From Methylobacterium segetis (GTDB lineage: Bacteria > Pseudomonadota > Alphaproteobacteria > Rhizobiales > Beijerinckiaceae), in the NCBI RefSeq assembly GCF_004348265.1, contig NZ_SMNT01000059.1:1-35972 (forward strand): DNA of 35,972 nt, read 5' to 3'. A program made the translations under genes and the position numbers. The notes beneath the pieces were generated by a model. That model had not been told where the DNA came from, did not search any database, and worked only from the letters and a program-made list of their open reading frames with translations. This document shows, piece by piece, positions 7,851-14,901 of the stretch. Every line of letters starts with the position of its first letter. The stretch's first letter is position 1.

Positions 7851-8649
7851 GGATCCAATCTCCGGCCGGGCGCGGCCGATCGGGCGGCGTGCGCGGGGCT
7901 TGCGTGTCGGTGCGCGCGGGCTCGGGGCGCGTCTGGGCTCTGCCGCGCTCGCCCTCGGGGCGCTCGCAGGGCCGGCCGGCGCGGTGGTGGGAGGCCGCGA
8001 GGCGCCGGAGGGCGCCTCCGGCAGCGTCATGGTCCTGTCCTCGGACGGGGGCGTCTGCAGCGCCGTGGTGCTCGCCCCCGACACGGTGCTGACGGCGGCC
8101 CATTGCGCGGCGGGCCGGGCCGAGCACCGGGTGCATTACCGGGAGGGGGCCGAGCCGGTGCTCGTCGAGGTCGCGGGCCGCGCGGTGCATCCGGGCTACG
8201 ATGCCGGCGCCATCGCGGGGCGGCGCCGCTCGATCGACCTCGCGCTCCTGCGCACCGCGACCCCGCTGCCCGCGCGCTTCGCGCCCGCGCGCCTCGCCGC
8301 GGACGGGCCGCGGGCGGGGGAGAGCCTCGTCCTGTCGGGCTACGGCGTCGCGCGGGCCGGCGAGGCGCGCACGACCGGCACCTTCCGCAGCGCGAGCCTG
8401 CCCGTGGTGGAACCCTACGGCCCGAGCCGCATCCTGGTCTGGCTGAAGCCCGCCGCCGGCCCGGCCGGCGCCTGCCAGGGCGATTCCGGTGGCCCGATCG
8501 CCCGCGGCGACGGCGCCATCGTCGCCGTCACGGCCTGGGTCGGAGGCGGCCCCTGCGGCGCGATCTCACAGGGCGTCCTTCTCGGCCCGCAACGGGACTG
8601 GCTCGACCGCACCCTGCAGGGCTGGGGGCGGCGGGCCGTGTGGGAGTGA
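7849..8649 (+). CDS. Secreted trypsin-like serine protease (S1 family)
   Basis: A 266-residue protease. An Arg-rich N-terminus and a hydrophobic segment (SAALALGALAGPAGA, residues 31-45) form a signal peptide whose predicted cleavage exposes VVGG, the mature N-terminus of active trypsins. The triad is complete: H85 in LTAAHC, D130 in SIDLALLR, S213 in GDSGGPIA. Cysteines 70/86 and one just before GDSGG match S1 disulfides. The ATG used interlocks with the gp6 start; a TTG at 7900 would still leave a usable signal peptide and is the alternative. It stands alone on the plus strand at the left edge of the island inside the GTA cluster and is not a GTA gene. Substrate unknown. Confidence 0.88.
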   Translation: MDPISGRARPIGRRARGLRVGARGLGARLGSAALALGALAGPAGAVVGGREAPEGASGSVMVLSSDGGVCSAVVLAPDTVLTAAHCAAGRAEHRVHYREGAEPVLVEVAGRAVHPGYDAGAIAGRRRSIDLALLRTATPLPARFAPARLAADGPRAGESLVLSGYGVARAGEARTTGTFRSASLPVVEPYGPSRILVWLKPAAGPAGACQGDSGGPIARGDGAIVAVTAWVGGGPCGAISQGVLLGPQRDWLDRTLQGWGRRAVWE

Positions 8650-8818
8650 GGGGCCTAGGGGACGGAATCCGACGCCTGGGACTCACGCGCGCGGGGCTGC
8701 TTTCGACCCTGGGCTGGCATTGGCGCGAAGTCCGCATCGCCCGGCAAGGTCCCGTTGCGGTGAGAGGTTCGTGCGTCCAAACTGCCGTCAGCCACAATCA
8801 TCCGGAGCCCGTCGCGCA

Positions 8819-9031
8819 GTGTCTGCCGAACCGACCAAGGGGCCAGCCTCGTATTTTCCATCGATCGAGAAAAAATACGGTCGGCCCATTCGTGAGTGGC
8901 AGCAACTTGTCCGTGAAAGGCTTCCGGCCAAGCACATGGAATTGGTCGCGATGTTGAAGAGCGATCACGGGATGGGTCATGGACACGCCAACGCGATCGT
9001 GGCGCACGTCCTGGCAGCAGAGAAGACGTGA
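8819..9031 (+). CDS. DUF4287-family small protein
   Basis: A 70-residue protein with the DUF4287 pattern: ASYFPSIEKKYGRPIREWQQL, then KHMELVAMLKSDHGMGHGHANAIVAHVLA. The function of the family is not known; it is cytosolic and basic/histidine-rich. The only reasonable start is a GTG at 8819; CGGAG lies about 11 nt upstream, which is distant. No gene is close on the same strand: it begins 169 bp after the trypsin gene and a 257 bp gap follows. GC content appears lower than in the surrounding GTA genes, consistent with separate acquisition. Confidence 0.7.
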   Translation: MSAEPTKGPASYFPSIEKKYGRPIREWQQLVRERLPAKHMELVAMLKSDHGMGHGHANAIVAHVLAAEKT

Positions 9032-9237
9032 CGGTTCTTCGCTGCCCATCGCTCGGGCCGCTCATCACCTCGAGCGGACCTTCCGTTGAACGAAGCCGGC
9101 AACCTCAAGCGCGACGGTCAAACCGGAGGCCAGAATCCTGGCCCACGGCCCCGGTTCGGGACCCTGTGTGTGGACAGATGTCGACCGCTTGGAAGTGGAG
9201 ACGATCCACCCGCTCGATTTGTTCGCTGGGCCTGAAA

Positions 9238-9262
9238 CGAAAAGCCCCGCCGAAGCGGGGCT
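9238..9262 (-). terminator. Rho-independent terminator after the small acidic gene
   Basis: On the minus strand AGCCCCGC-TTCG-GCGGGGCT is followed by TTTTCG: an 8-bp stem with a TTCG tetraloop and a short U tract, 27 bp beyond the stop codon at 9289. Confidence 0.8.
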
Positions 9263-9288
9263 GAATCCACGATGCCGTCTACGGCGCC

Positions 9289-9528
9289 TCAGGCGGCCAA
9301 GTCGCAATCGGCGTCGTCCGGCAGATCGACCCCATCCGGGTCGAACACGAGGGCGAGTTCGTCAGAGCCGTCCCACGCCTCCCACGCCTCTTGCGAAAGC
9401 TGGTCGACGAGCGTGTTCCGGCCGGATGCGTAGAAGGCGGCCGCGTGAGCGGCGCCAGCCTCGAGGGCGGCCGTCATCTCGTCACGGACTTCGACGGCCT
9501 TGGAGGTCCCCGCCACACTCGTCGACAT
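9289..9528 (-). CDS. Small acidic protein of unknown function
   Basis: A 79-residue protein I do not recognise. The first half is Ala-rich and helical (VEVRDEMTAALEAGAAHAAAFYASGRNTLVDQLSQEAWEAW); the second half is strongly acidic (DGSDELALVFDPDGVDLPDDADCDLAA). It has no signal peptide or membrane segment. The gene is convincing despite its size, because AAGGA lies 8 nt before the ATG and a clean terminator follows the stop. The helical half is slightly reminiscent of phasin-type sequences, but too short to claim. Neighbours are DUF4287 and a doubtful reading frame, so context gives no function. Confidence 0.65.
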   Translation of the reverse strand: MSTSVAGTSKAVEVRDEMTAALEAGAAHAAAFYASGRNTLVDQLSQEAWEAWDGSDELALVFDPDGVDLPDDADCDLAA

Positions 9529-9718
9529 CTCACGGTTCCTTGCACAAGTAGGCCGCGCGAACGCGGGCAGGGCGTAGCCGTGCCTTTGGTATCTGGCAGG
9601 TTCAACGGGGTCCTTGATCAGAACCCGTCGGCACGCGAGGTGCTTGGCGTATTCTTCGGTGCAGGCCGGGAACGGCAGCAGGACCCCGCCACGCAGGTAG
9701 TCTGGCGCAAACGATCAT

Positions 9719-10147
9719 TCAAATCAATTCAGCGTCAGGTGCTTCTGACCATCCGCAGGTTTGCCCAGTGCCAGCCCCCGGGAGGACGAGTTCTCCCTCG
9801 ATTCGTTGCCAGATCGCGAGGTCGAAGAAGGATGGGATCGGTAGAAACTTCCTGTGCAGCGTCTCCCAGCTCTCAGAAAATCCGCGATGTGTCTGATCTG
9901 AGTAGTGCTTCGGCCATTCGAGGCGGGCACAATCCGTCGCGCCCTTGTCGATGGAACCGAAGACGACGCCGTTCCAGGACGAGGCGTGCTGGGAGCGCCT
10001 GATCTTGACCAGAAAACTCTCGGCGACAGCTTCCCGCGAGGCCGTGCGGAGGGCGTAATATTTCGCGTGCTTCGGGGTTATGACCATGGGGACGAGCAGG
10101 ACGGGCCGGGTCGAGTCAGTCTGGTCGGGCGGATACGCGGGAAGCAA
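9719..10147 (-). CDS. Doubtful hypothetical protein
   Basis: A 142-codon frame opening with TTG; an in-frame ATG 20 codons later would give 122 aa. The sequence looks protein-like (VPMVITPKHAKYYALR, KIRRSQHASSWNGVVFGSIDKGATDC, HRKFLPIPSFFDLAIWQRIEGELVLPG), with a balanced mix of aromatic and hydrophobic residues unlike the Arg/Pro/Ala-rich translations of non-coding frames here. I know no family for it and see no good ribosome binding site at either start. GC content is visibly lower than in the flanks. It could be a remnant of a longer transferred gene. The 190 bp between it and the acidic gene (9529-9718) shows nothing else. Confidence 0.4.
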   Translation of the reverse strand: MLPAYPPDQTDSTRPVLLVPMVITPKHAKYYALRTASREAVAESFLVKIRRSQHASSWNGVVFGSIDKGATDCARLEWPKHYSDQTHRGFSESWETLHRKFLPIPSFFDLAIWQRIEGELVLPGAGTGQTCGWSEAPDAELI

Positions 10148-10423
10148 ACGGAAAATAATAACCTCAGGTTGATTTTTTTTGCAGTCTCGGAGGCTTGGGC
10201 TCCGTGCCGTGCCTCGCCTCCGCCTTCACGCCCTCCGCAGCGCCCGCTTGGTGCATCCGCGGGCCGACCCGCGCGAGACTCCGCACTCCACCCCGTGGAG
10301 GATCCACCTCCACGCCTGACGGCTCCGTGAGGAGGCCGGCGGGAACCGGAGCTTGGCCGGCCCATTGCCTTACGCTACGCTCCATTCGACTGCCGCCTGC
10401 ACCCGGCCTGCGAGAGAGACCCG
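10148..10423. other. Non-coding gap upstream of the second trypsin
   Basis: No gene is visible. The left end is AT-rich with an eight-T run (10176-10183). A hairpin GTGGAGG-ATCCA-CCTCCAC lies at 10295-10313. The segment presumably contains the promoter of the trypsin gene at 10424, but no box can be named with confidence. Confidence 0.4.
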
Positions 10424-11296
10424 ATGTTCGCGATCCCCTTCCGCAAGGCCGTCCTCGGCGCCGCGCTGGCGCTGAGCCCCCTCGGGGCATTGCCGGCGCA
10501 GGCCGTGATCCAGGGCGAGGTCTCGCGGGACCCGAACGGGCTTCGCGCCTCGGTGGTGCGGATCGAGAGCACGCAGGGCGAGATCTGCTCCGGCACGCTG
10601 ATCGCGCCCGACCTCGTGCTCACCGCCGCCCATTGCGTGATGCACCGGGCGGGCTACAGCGTCGTGGCGGTCGACCGCGCGTTCCGCCAGCGCCGCATCT
10701 CGGCCGTGGCGGCCTCGATGCACCCGGATTTCGTGCCCGGCACGACGCCGGAGGACCAGCCGGGCGTCGACCTCGCCATGATCAAGCTCGCCGAGCCGCT
10801 CGGGCCGGACTTCCAGCCCCTCGACCCGCGCGGCGCCGGCTCGATCTCCAAGGGCGATCCGGTCGACATCGCGGGCTTCGGCGTCGTGGCGGAGAACCGC
10901 CGCAACACGGCGCGCACGCTGCGCCAGGCGCATCTCGTCTCGATCGGCTCGCTGCAGGTCGCCAACCGCGTCACGGTGGTGACGGACCGGCGCCGCTTCG
11001 CCGAGACGGTGGGCGCGGGCGCCTGCCTCGGCGATTCCGGCGGCCCGATCCTGCGGGGCGGCCCCGGCGGCTACCAGATCGTCGGCGTGGTGAGCTGGTC
11101 GAGCGGGGCCATGCAGCAGAACACCCGCCAGCGCACCGCCTGCGGCGGCTTCACGGCCGTGACGCCGCTCGGCGAGCACACGGGCTGGATCAGCGCCCGC
11201 GCGGCCGAGCTCTCGCAGCTCCAGGCCGGCGAGGCGGCAGCACGCGCCCCCGGCCGCACGGACTGGATGGCGCGGCCCGGCCGGCGGCGGCAATAG
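10424..11296 (+). CDS. Secreted trypsin-like serine protease (S1 family), second copy
   Basis: A 290-residue protein with a clear signal peptide (MFAIPFRKAVLGAALALSPL, cleavage after AQA at about residue 27) leading straight to VIQGE, the equivalent of the trypsin IVGG. The triad is intact: H70 in LTAAHC, D116 in VDLAMIKL, S205 in CLGDSGGPIL. The C-terminal tail after about residue 265 is Ala/Arg-rich. GAGAGAG precedes the ATG. It is distantly similar to the protease at 7849 but too divergent to be a recent duplicate. It is convergent with the 81-residue gene at 11316 (19 bp between stops). It probably acts in the periplasm or outside the cell; substrate unknown. Confidence 0.9.
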   Translation: MFAIPFRKAVLGAALALSPLGALPAQAVIQGEVSRDPNGLRASVVRIESTQGEICSGTLIAPDLVLTAAHCVMHRAGYSVVAVDRAFRQRRISAVAASMHPDFVPGTTPEDQPGVDLAMIKLAEPLGPDFQPLDPRGAGSISKGDPVDIAGFGVVAENRRNTARTLRQAHLVSIGSLQVANRVTVVTDRRRFAETVGAGACLGDSGGPILRGGPGGYQIVGVVSWSSGAMQQNTRQRTACGGFTAVTPLGEHTGWISARAAELSQLQAGEAAARAPGRTDWMARPGRRRQ

Positions 11297-11315
11297 CCGG
11301 CCTCCGCGGGGCCGG

Positions 11316-11561
11316 TCAGTAAGCCCTGGCCGGCCCGGTCACCTGGACCTCGACGTCGAACGCGCCGAAATGGTCGGGCAGCTCGGCGGCGGCGTCCGGC
11401 GTGTGGACGAAGACCACGAACGCCCATGCCTCGCCGCTCTTGCTGACGCCGAGGCCGGCGGCCCGGTCGGCGTGACCCTCGATATACTGGGCCATGAAGG
11501 CGGCCTTGGCCTTCATGGCGGCGGATTTCGAGGCCAGAAGTTTCTCGCGCCGATGATCCAT
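11316..11561 (-). CDS. Stand-alone protein resembling the N-terminal domain of the adjacent protease
   Basis: An 81-residue protein without a signal peptide: a basic, Ala/Lys-rich helix (REKLLASKSAAMKAKAAFMAQY), then GLGVSKSGEAWAFVVFVHTPD and the C-terminal DVEVQVTGPARAY. The second part parallels residues about 76-115 of the protease encoded just upstream, which reads DLKIGIFVQDE and EAEVIVTGPVRC. Both contain a beta-strand ending in FV, a turn, and an EV-VTGP-R end. That pattern is the N-terminal domain seen in Nal1-like bacterial trypsin-fold proteins. The ATG is 11 bp after the protease stop, so the two form an operon. An inhibitor or folding-partner role is inference. Confidence 0.75.
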   Translation of the reverse strand: MDHRREKLLASKSAAMKAKAAFMAQYIEGHADRAAGLGVSKSGEAWAFVVFVHTPDAAAELPDHFGAFDVEVQVTGPARAY

Positions 11562-11572
11562 GGCCGGGTCCC

Positions 11573-12661
11573 TCACTGGCCAGTATAGATATCGAGGTTT
11601 AACGAGTCCAAAACAGTCTGGATCGGGTTCGCATAAGTGATGCCACCGCCCTGCGGGCCGCCGGATTCTGTGCCGGCAAAGAGCAGGGCCGCGGGGTGAC
11701 CCTCCTGCGTGAAGATGAGCGAGCCGCTGTCGCCGCCGCTCGAGAACGCGCCGGCCGATCCGGCGATGGCGAATTGCTGGTCGAAGCGCGCGATCTTCCG
11801 CGTCCGGCCCGGCATCCGCACGACGACGTTGTCGACGCCGATCGCCAGGACGGAGCCCTCCGTGTAGCCGGTCGTCCGCCCGACTTTCCGGACCGGCGCT
11901 CCGGCCAGAATCAGATCGTCCACGGTCGCAACGCTCCAGTCCGCCCGCAGGCACAGGGGATCGCTGACACGATCGGTCGTGCGGCCCACGCCGTTCGTGA
12001 GCGGGGCGAACGCACAATCGACCAAGTTCGCGGCATCCGGGGCGAAGTCAATCGGTACGAAGTCGCGAAGTTCGGCCACGTGCGTGGTCGGCAGGGACCC
12101 GCAGCCGCCATCCGCCCGTCCGGGCTGCAGGATGACGTCGCCGCGGGCGCCGGCATTGGTCGCGGCCAGGACATGGTTGTTCGACAGGATGCCGACATCG
12201 CCGCTCGTCCGGCACCGGACGAAGCATCCGAGCGTGCCGGCCGTGACGGCAGCGTGCCCGACCGATCCGCCTATCCGCAAAGGACGGCATGTCCCGGCAT
12301 TCACCGGCGTCTGGCACCGGACGGGCCCGGTGACGATCACCTCGGCCTCGCGCTCGCCGACGATCCCGAGGGCCATCTCGACGATCGCGGAATGGCGCAG
12401 GCGCTCGTCCTGGACGAAGATGCCGATCTTGAGGTCGGCCTGCACGCGCGGGCGCCGGAGCAGGCCGAGGGCGATCTGTTCGCTCGCATCGAGGGACCGC
12501 CGCCTGCGCGCCGTCAGGATCCGGTCGAAGATCTCGGTTCCGCGGGGCGCGGCGAAGAGCGGCCCGTCGCTCTCCTCCAGCGACGCCGAGGCCACCTCGC
12601 GGAAATCGAAGGCCTTCCGGAAAATCTCGGCCTTGGCGTTGATCGCCCCGTCCCGGTTCAT
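11573..12661 (-). CDS. Nal1-like trypsin-fold serine protease, probably cytoplasmic
   Basis: A 362-residue protein. An N-terminal helical part (1-70) is followed by a small domain (about 76-115, ending VTGPVR) and a chymotrypsin-fold domain with H163 in LSNNHVLA, D215 in VDCAFAPL and S312 in GGDSGSLIF. The motifs NNHV and GDSGS are those of the Nal1/FAM111-like clade rather than secreted trypsins, and there is no signal peptide. A longer frame opens at 12694, but the ATG at 12661 has GAGGGGGGA upstream and the earlier one has no such site. The 81-residue gene follows in the same operon. GC content is below that of the GTA genes. Cellular substrate unknown. Confidence 0.85.
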   Translation of the reverse strand: MNRDGAINAKAEIFRKAFDFREVASASLEESDGPLFAAPRGTEIFDRILTARRRRSLDASEQIALGLLRRPRVQADLKIGIFVQDERLRHSAIVEMALGIVGEREAEVIVTGPVRCQTPVNAGTCRPLRIGGSVGHAAVTAGTLGCFVRCRTSGDVGILSNNHVLAATNAGARGDVILQPGRADGGCGSLPTTHVAELRDFVPIDFAPDAANLVDCAFAPLTNGVGRTTDRVSDPLCLRADWSVATVDDLILAGAPVRKVGRTTGYTEGSVLAIGVDNVVVRMPGRTRKIARFDQQFAIAGSAGAFSSGGDSGSLIFTQEGHPAALLFAGTESGGPQGGGITYANPIQTVLDSLNLDIYTGQ

Positions 12662-12840
12662 GTCGCGCCGTCCCCCCTCGCAAGCCCGGGACATCTAGGG
12701 CCGCGTGACGGGAGAGGAGAAGCCGCTGTTCCGGAGAAAACATCGCTCAGGTTATCAAATATCGTGAATGTGACGGAAAGACAGCGAATTCTGCAACTTG
12801 AAGGATGATCATCGCGGCCGCCCATCACGGCGCGGATGCG

Positions 12841-12870
12841 GGATCCCGGCCCCCGCGGGAGCCGGGATCC
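12841..12870 (-). terminator. Strong hairpin downstream of gp5
   Basis: GGATCCCGGC (12841-12850) pairs perfectly with GCCGGGATCC (12861-12870) across a 10-nt GC-rich loop, just past the gp5 stop. There is no T tract, so it may be a pause or RNA-stability element rather than a full intrinsic terminator. Confidence 0.5.
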
Positions 12871-12877
12871 GCCCGCG

Positions 12878-14149
12878 TCAGGCGAAGCGCAGGAGCTTGA
12901 TCGCCTCGTGGTCCTGCACGCCGCCGCCGACGCGCTTCGTGGTGTAGAACAGCACGTAGGGCTTGGCGGAATAGGGGTCGCGCAGGACCCGCAGCCCGGC
13001 GCGGTCGACCACGAGGTAGCCGCGGCGGAAATCGCCGAAGGCGAGCGCGTGGCTGCCCGCCGCGATGTCGGGCATCGCCTCCGCCTCCGCCACGGGGAAG
13101 CCCAGCAGCGTCGCGGCGGCGCCCGCGGCCAGCGGCGGCTGCCAGAGGTAGTTGCCGTCCGCGTCCCGGAACTTGCGGATCGTGCCCTGCACCCGCCGGT
13201 TCATCACGAAGGTGCCGTTCTGGCGGTAGGCGGCGCGCAGGCCGTAGACGAGGTCGAACAGCACGTCGGAGGGGTTGGCGGCCGGGAAGCCCGCCGAGAC
13301 GCCGGTCGCGACGAAGCCGATCTTGCCCGGCACCCAGGCGGAATTCGCCACCGTGTCGGCGGCGAGGAAGCCCTTCGGGCGGCTGACGCCGTTGCCGCTG
13401 ACGAAGGCGGTGCCCTCCTGCTCGGCGAAGGCGGTCTCGACCTCGTCGGCGAGCCAGGCGTCGATGTCGACCACCGCGTCGTCGAGGAGCGTCTGGGTCG
13501 CGGCGGGCATCGCGTAGAGCTCCATCGCCGGGAAGCTCAGCTCGGACAGGGTCGGCCCGTCGGTCTGCGGGCGCGCCGCCGCCTCGGCGACCCAGCCGGC
13601 GGCGGCCGCGCTCTGCGACATCGCCCGCTTGTACTGCCCGGCCGAGATGGTGCGCACGGTGGCGAGCGCCCGGATCGGCGAGAGGGCGGCGAGGCGGCGC
13701 AGCACCTCGCGCTCGATCGTGGGCGGCACGAGGTAGCCGCCATCGGGCCCCGAGCCCGCCGAGAGCGCCTTCTCCTCCAGCCGCTTCAGCCCGGCGCTCT
13801 CGCCGGCCCGCACGTAGAGGTCGAAGGCCGCCTTGTGCTCGGCCCCGAGCCCGTCGCTCGGGCCGCCGGTCTCGGCCCCGGCCAGCGGCGGCCTCGCGCG
13901 CTCCAGGCTGATCCGGTCGAGGCGCGTCCGGGCGGCGTCGAGCGCCGCGTCGATGCGGGCGAGCTTCTCCTCGGTCACGACGTCGGCCGAGAGGCGCCGG
14001 TCGATCTCGGCCAGCCGCGTGTCGTTCGTCGCCTTGAAGGATTCGAAGGCGGTGGCGAGGTCGGCGAGCGCCGCCTTGGTCTCGCCGGCGCCGGCCTTGT
14101 TCTCCAGGGCGGGGGCGGTCTTCGTCTCGGTCGTGTCGGGGAGGGTCAT
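12878..14149 (-). CDS. GTA gp5: HK97-type major capsid protein
   Basis: A 423-residue capsid protein. Residues about 10-105 are a charged, coiled-coil-like scaffolding (delta) region that in HK97-type capsids is removed by the prohead protease. The mature capsid begins around AEHKAAFDLYVRAGESAGLKRLEEKA. Typical HK97-fold segments follow: GYLVPPTIEREVLRRLAALSPIR, GWVAEAAARPQTDGPTLSELSFP, LLDDAVVDIDAWLADEVETAFAEQEGTAFVSGNG and the terminal RVGGGVQDHEAIKLLRFA. The gene follows gp4 by 29 bp. Instead of gp6, a hairpin and the protease island come next, so head and tail genes are split here. Confidence 0.96.
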   Translation of the reverse strand: MTLPDTTETKTAPALENKAGAGETKAALADLATAFESFKATNDTRLAEIDRRLSADVVTEEKLARIDAALDAARTRLDRISLERARPPLAGAETGGPSDGLGAEHKAAFDLYVRAGESAGLKRLEEKALSAGSGPDGGYLVPPTIEREVLRRLAALSPIRALATVRTISAGQYKRAMSQSAAAAGWVAEAAARPQTDGPTLSELSFPAMELYAMPAATQTLLDDAVVDIDAWLADEVETAFAEQEGTAFVSGNGVSRPKGFLAADTVANSAWVPGKIGFVATGVSAGFPAANPSDVLFDLVYGLRAAYRQNGTFVMNRRVQGTIRKFRDADGNYLWQPPLAAGAAATLLGFPVAEAEAMPDIAAGSHALAFGDFRRGYLVVDRAGLRVLRDPYSAKPYVLFYTTKRVGGGVQDHEAIKLLRFA

Positions 14150-14178
14150 GCGGCGTCTCGCGGTTGGGAACGGAGGGG

Positions 14179-14715
14179 TCAGGCCCGCAGGCCCGGCCGC
14201 AGCCGGATCGCGGGGGTGGGGTGGGAGCGGGTCTGCAGGCCCGGGCCGCGCCGCGGCGGCGCCAGCCGCCGGGCGAGCGAGCGGATCTCGGCGACGAGCG
14301 GCCCGGCATCGCTGCCGGCGATGCGGGCGCCGGGCTGCAGCGGGAAGGTGACGAGGGAGATCTCCCAGAGGTCGATCGACCGCAGATGGCGGTAGCCCGC
14401 CCGGTCGGGGGCGGCCCGGAGCGTGCGGAAGCCGATCGAGAGCCCGTCGACCGCGCCCTCCCGCATCAGGGCGTCGATCTCGCGGGCCCGCTGCACGGCG
14501 AGGTTGAGCCGGCCCTCGACGCGCAGGCCGCGCGCATCCTCGGCGAGGGCGATCCAGCGCCCGATCGGCTCGGCCGGATCGTGCTGCCAGAGCATGCGCA
14601 CCCCCGCGGGGCCGCGGGCGCGCAGCGTCTCCGCGAAGGCGCCCGCCGCCACCACGTCGCGCCCGAGATCGGGCACACCGAACAGGCTGGCATAGCCGGC
14701 AAAATGGCCGTCCAT
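14179..14715 (-). CDS. GTA gp4: HK97-family prohead protease
   Basis: The 178-residue product has the prohead protease signature: GHFAGYASLFGVPDLGRDVVAAGAF at the start, catalytic His45 in MLWQHDPAEPIGRW, the serine in DGLSIGFRT (S93), and LWEISLVTFPLQPGARI near residue 117. It cleaves the scaffolding region from gp5 before DNA packaging. The basic C-terminus after about residue 145 is probably lost by self-processing, as in relatives (inference). The start has GAGG about 7 nt upstream. A repeat-filled 186 bp gap separates it from gp3. Confidence 0.95.
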   Translation of the reverse strand: MDGHFAGYASLFGVPDLGRDVVAAGAFAETLRARGPAGVRMLWQHDPAEPIGRWIALAEDARGLRVEGRLNLAVQRAREIDALMREGAVDGLSIGFRTLRAAPDRAGYRHLRSIDLWEISLVTFPLQPGARIAGSDAGPLVAEIRSLARRLAPPRRGPGLQTRSHPTPAIRLRPGLRA

Positions 14716-14750
14716 CGGGGGACCTCGCGGGGAAGGGGTGTGGTCGCCTC

Positions 14751-14857
14751 TCCCGTTCGGGGAGGGCGCGTGCGCGTCAGCGCACCGGGTGAGGGGTTCG
14801 CGTCATCCGGACACGGCGCATCCCTCACCCCAACCCTCTCCCGGACGGGAGAGGGGG
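14751..14857. repeat. Composite REP-like element between gp3 and gp4
   Basis: The element contains a degenerate TCCCGTTCGGGGA palindrome at its left end and GGTGAGG (14788-14794) complementary to CCTCACC (14823-14829). It also has a perfect 10-bp hairpin, CCCTCTCCCG-GA-CGGGAGAGGG (14834-14855). The same modules occur at 16097-16220. Confidence 0.7.
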
Positions 14858-14901
14858 CGCGGGGCGCCGCCCGCAGCCGTCCGGCCGCCGCAGGCCCGTC
14901 G

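Noticed and set aside
10157..10183. Intrinsic terminator (AACC-TCA-GGTT before an eight-T run)
   Set aside because: The stem is only 4 bp and no plus-strand gene lies close upstream.
7849..12877. The island as an integrated phage or transposon
   Set aside because: No integrase, transposase, flanking direct repeats or tRNA target could be seen.
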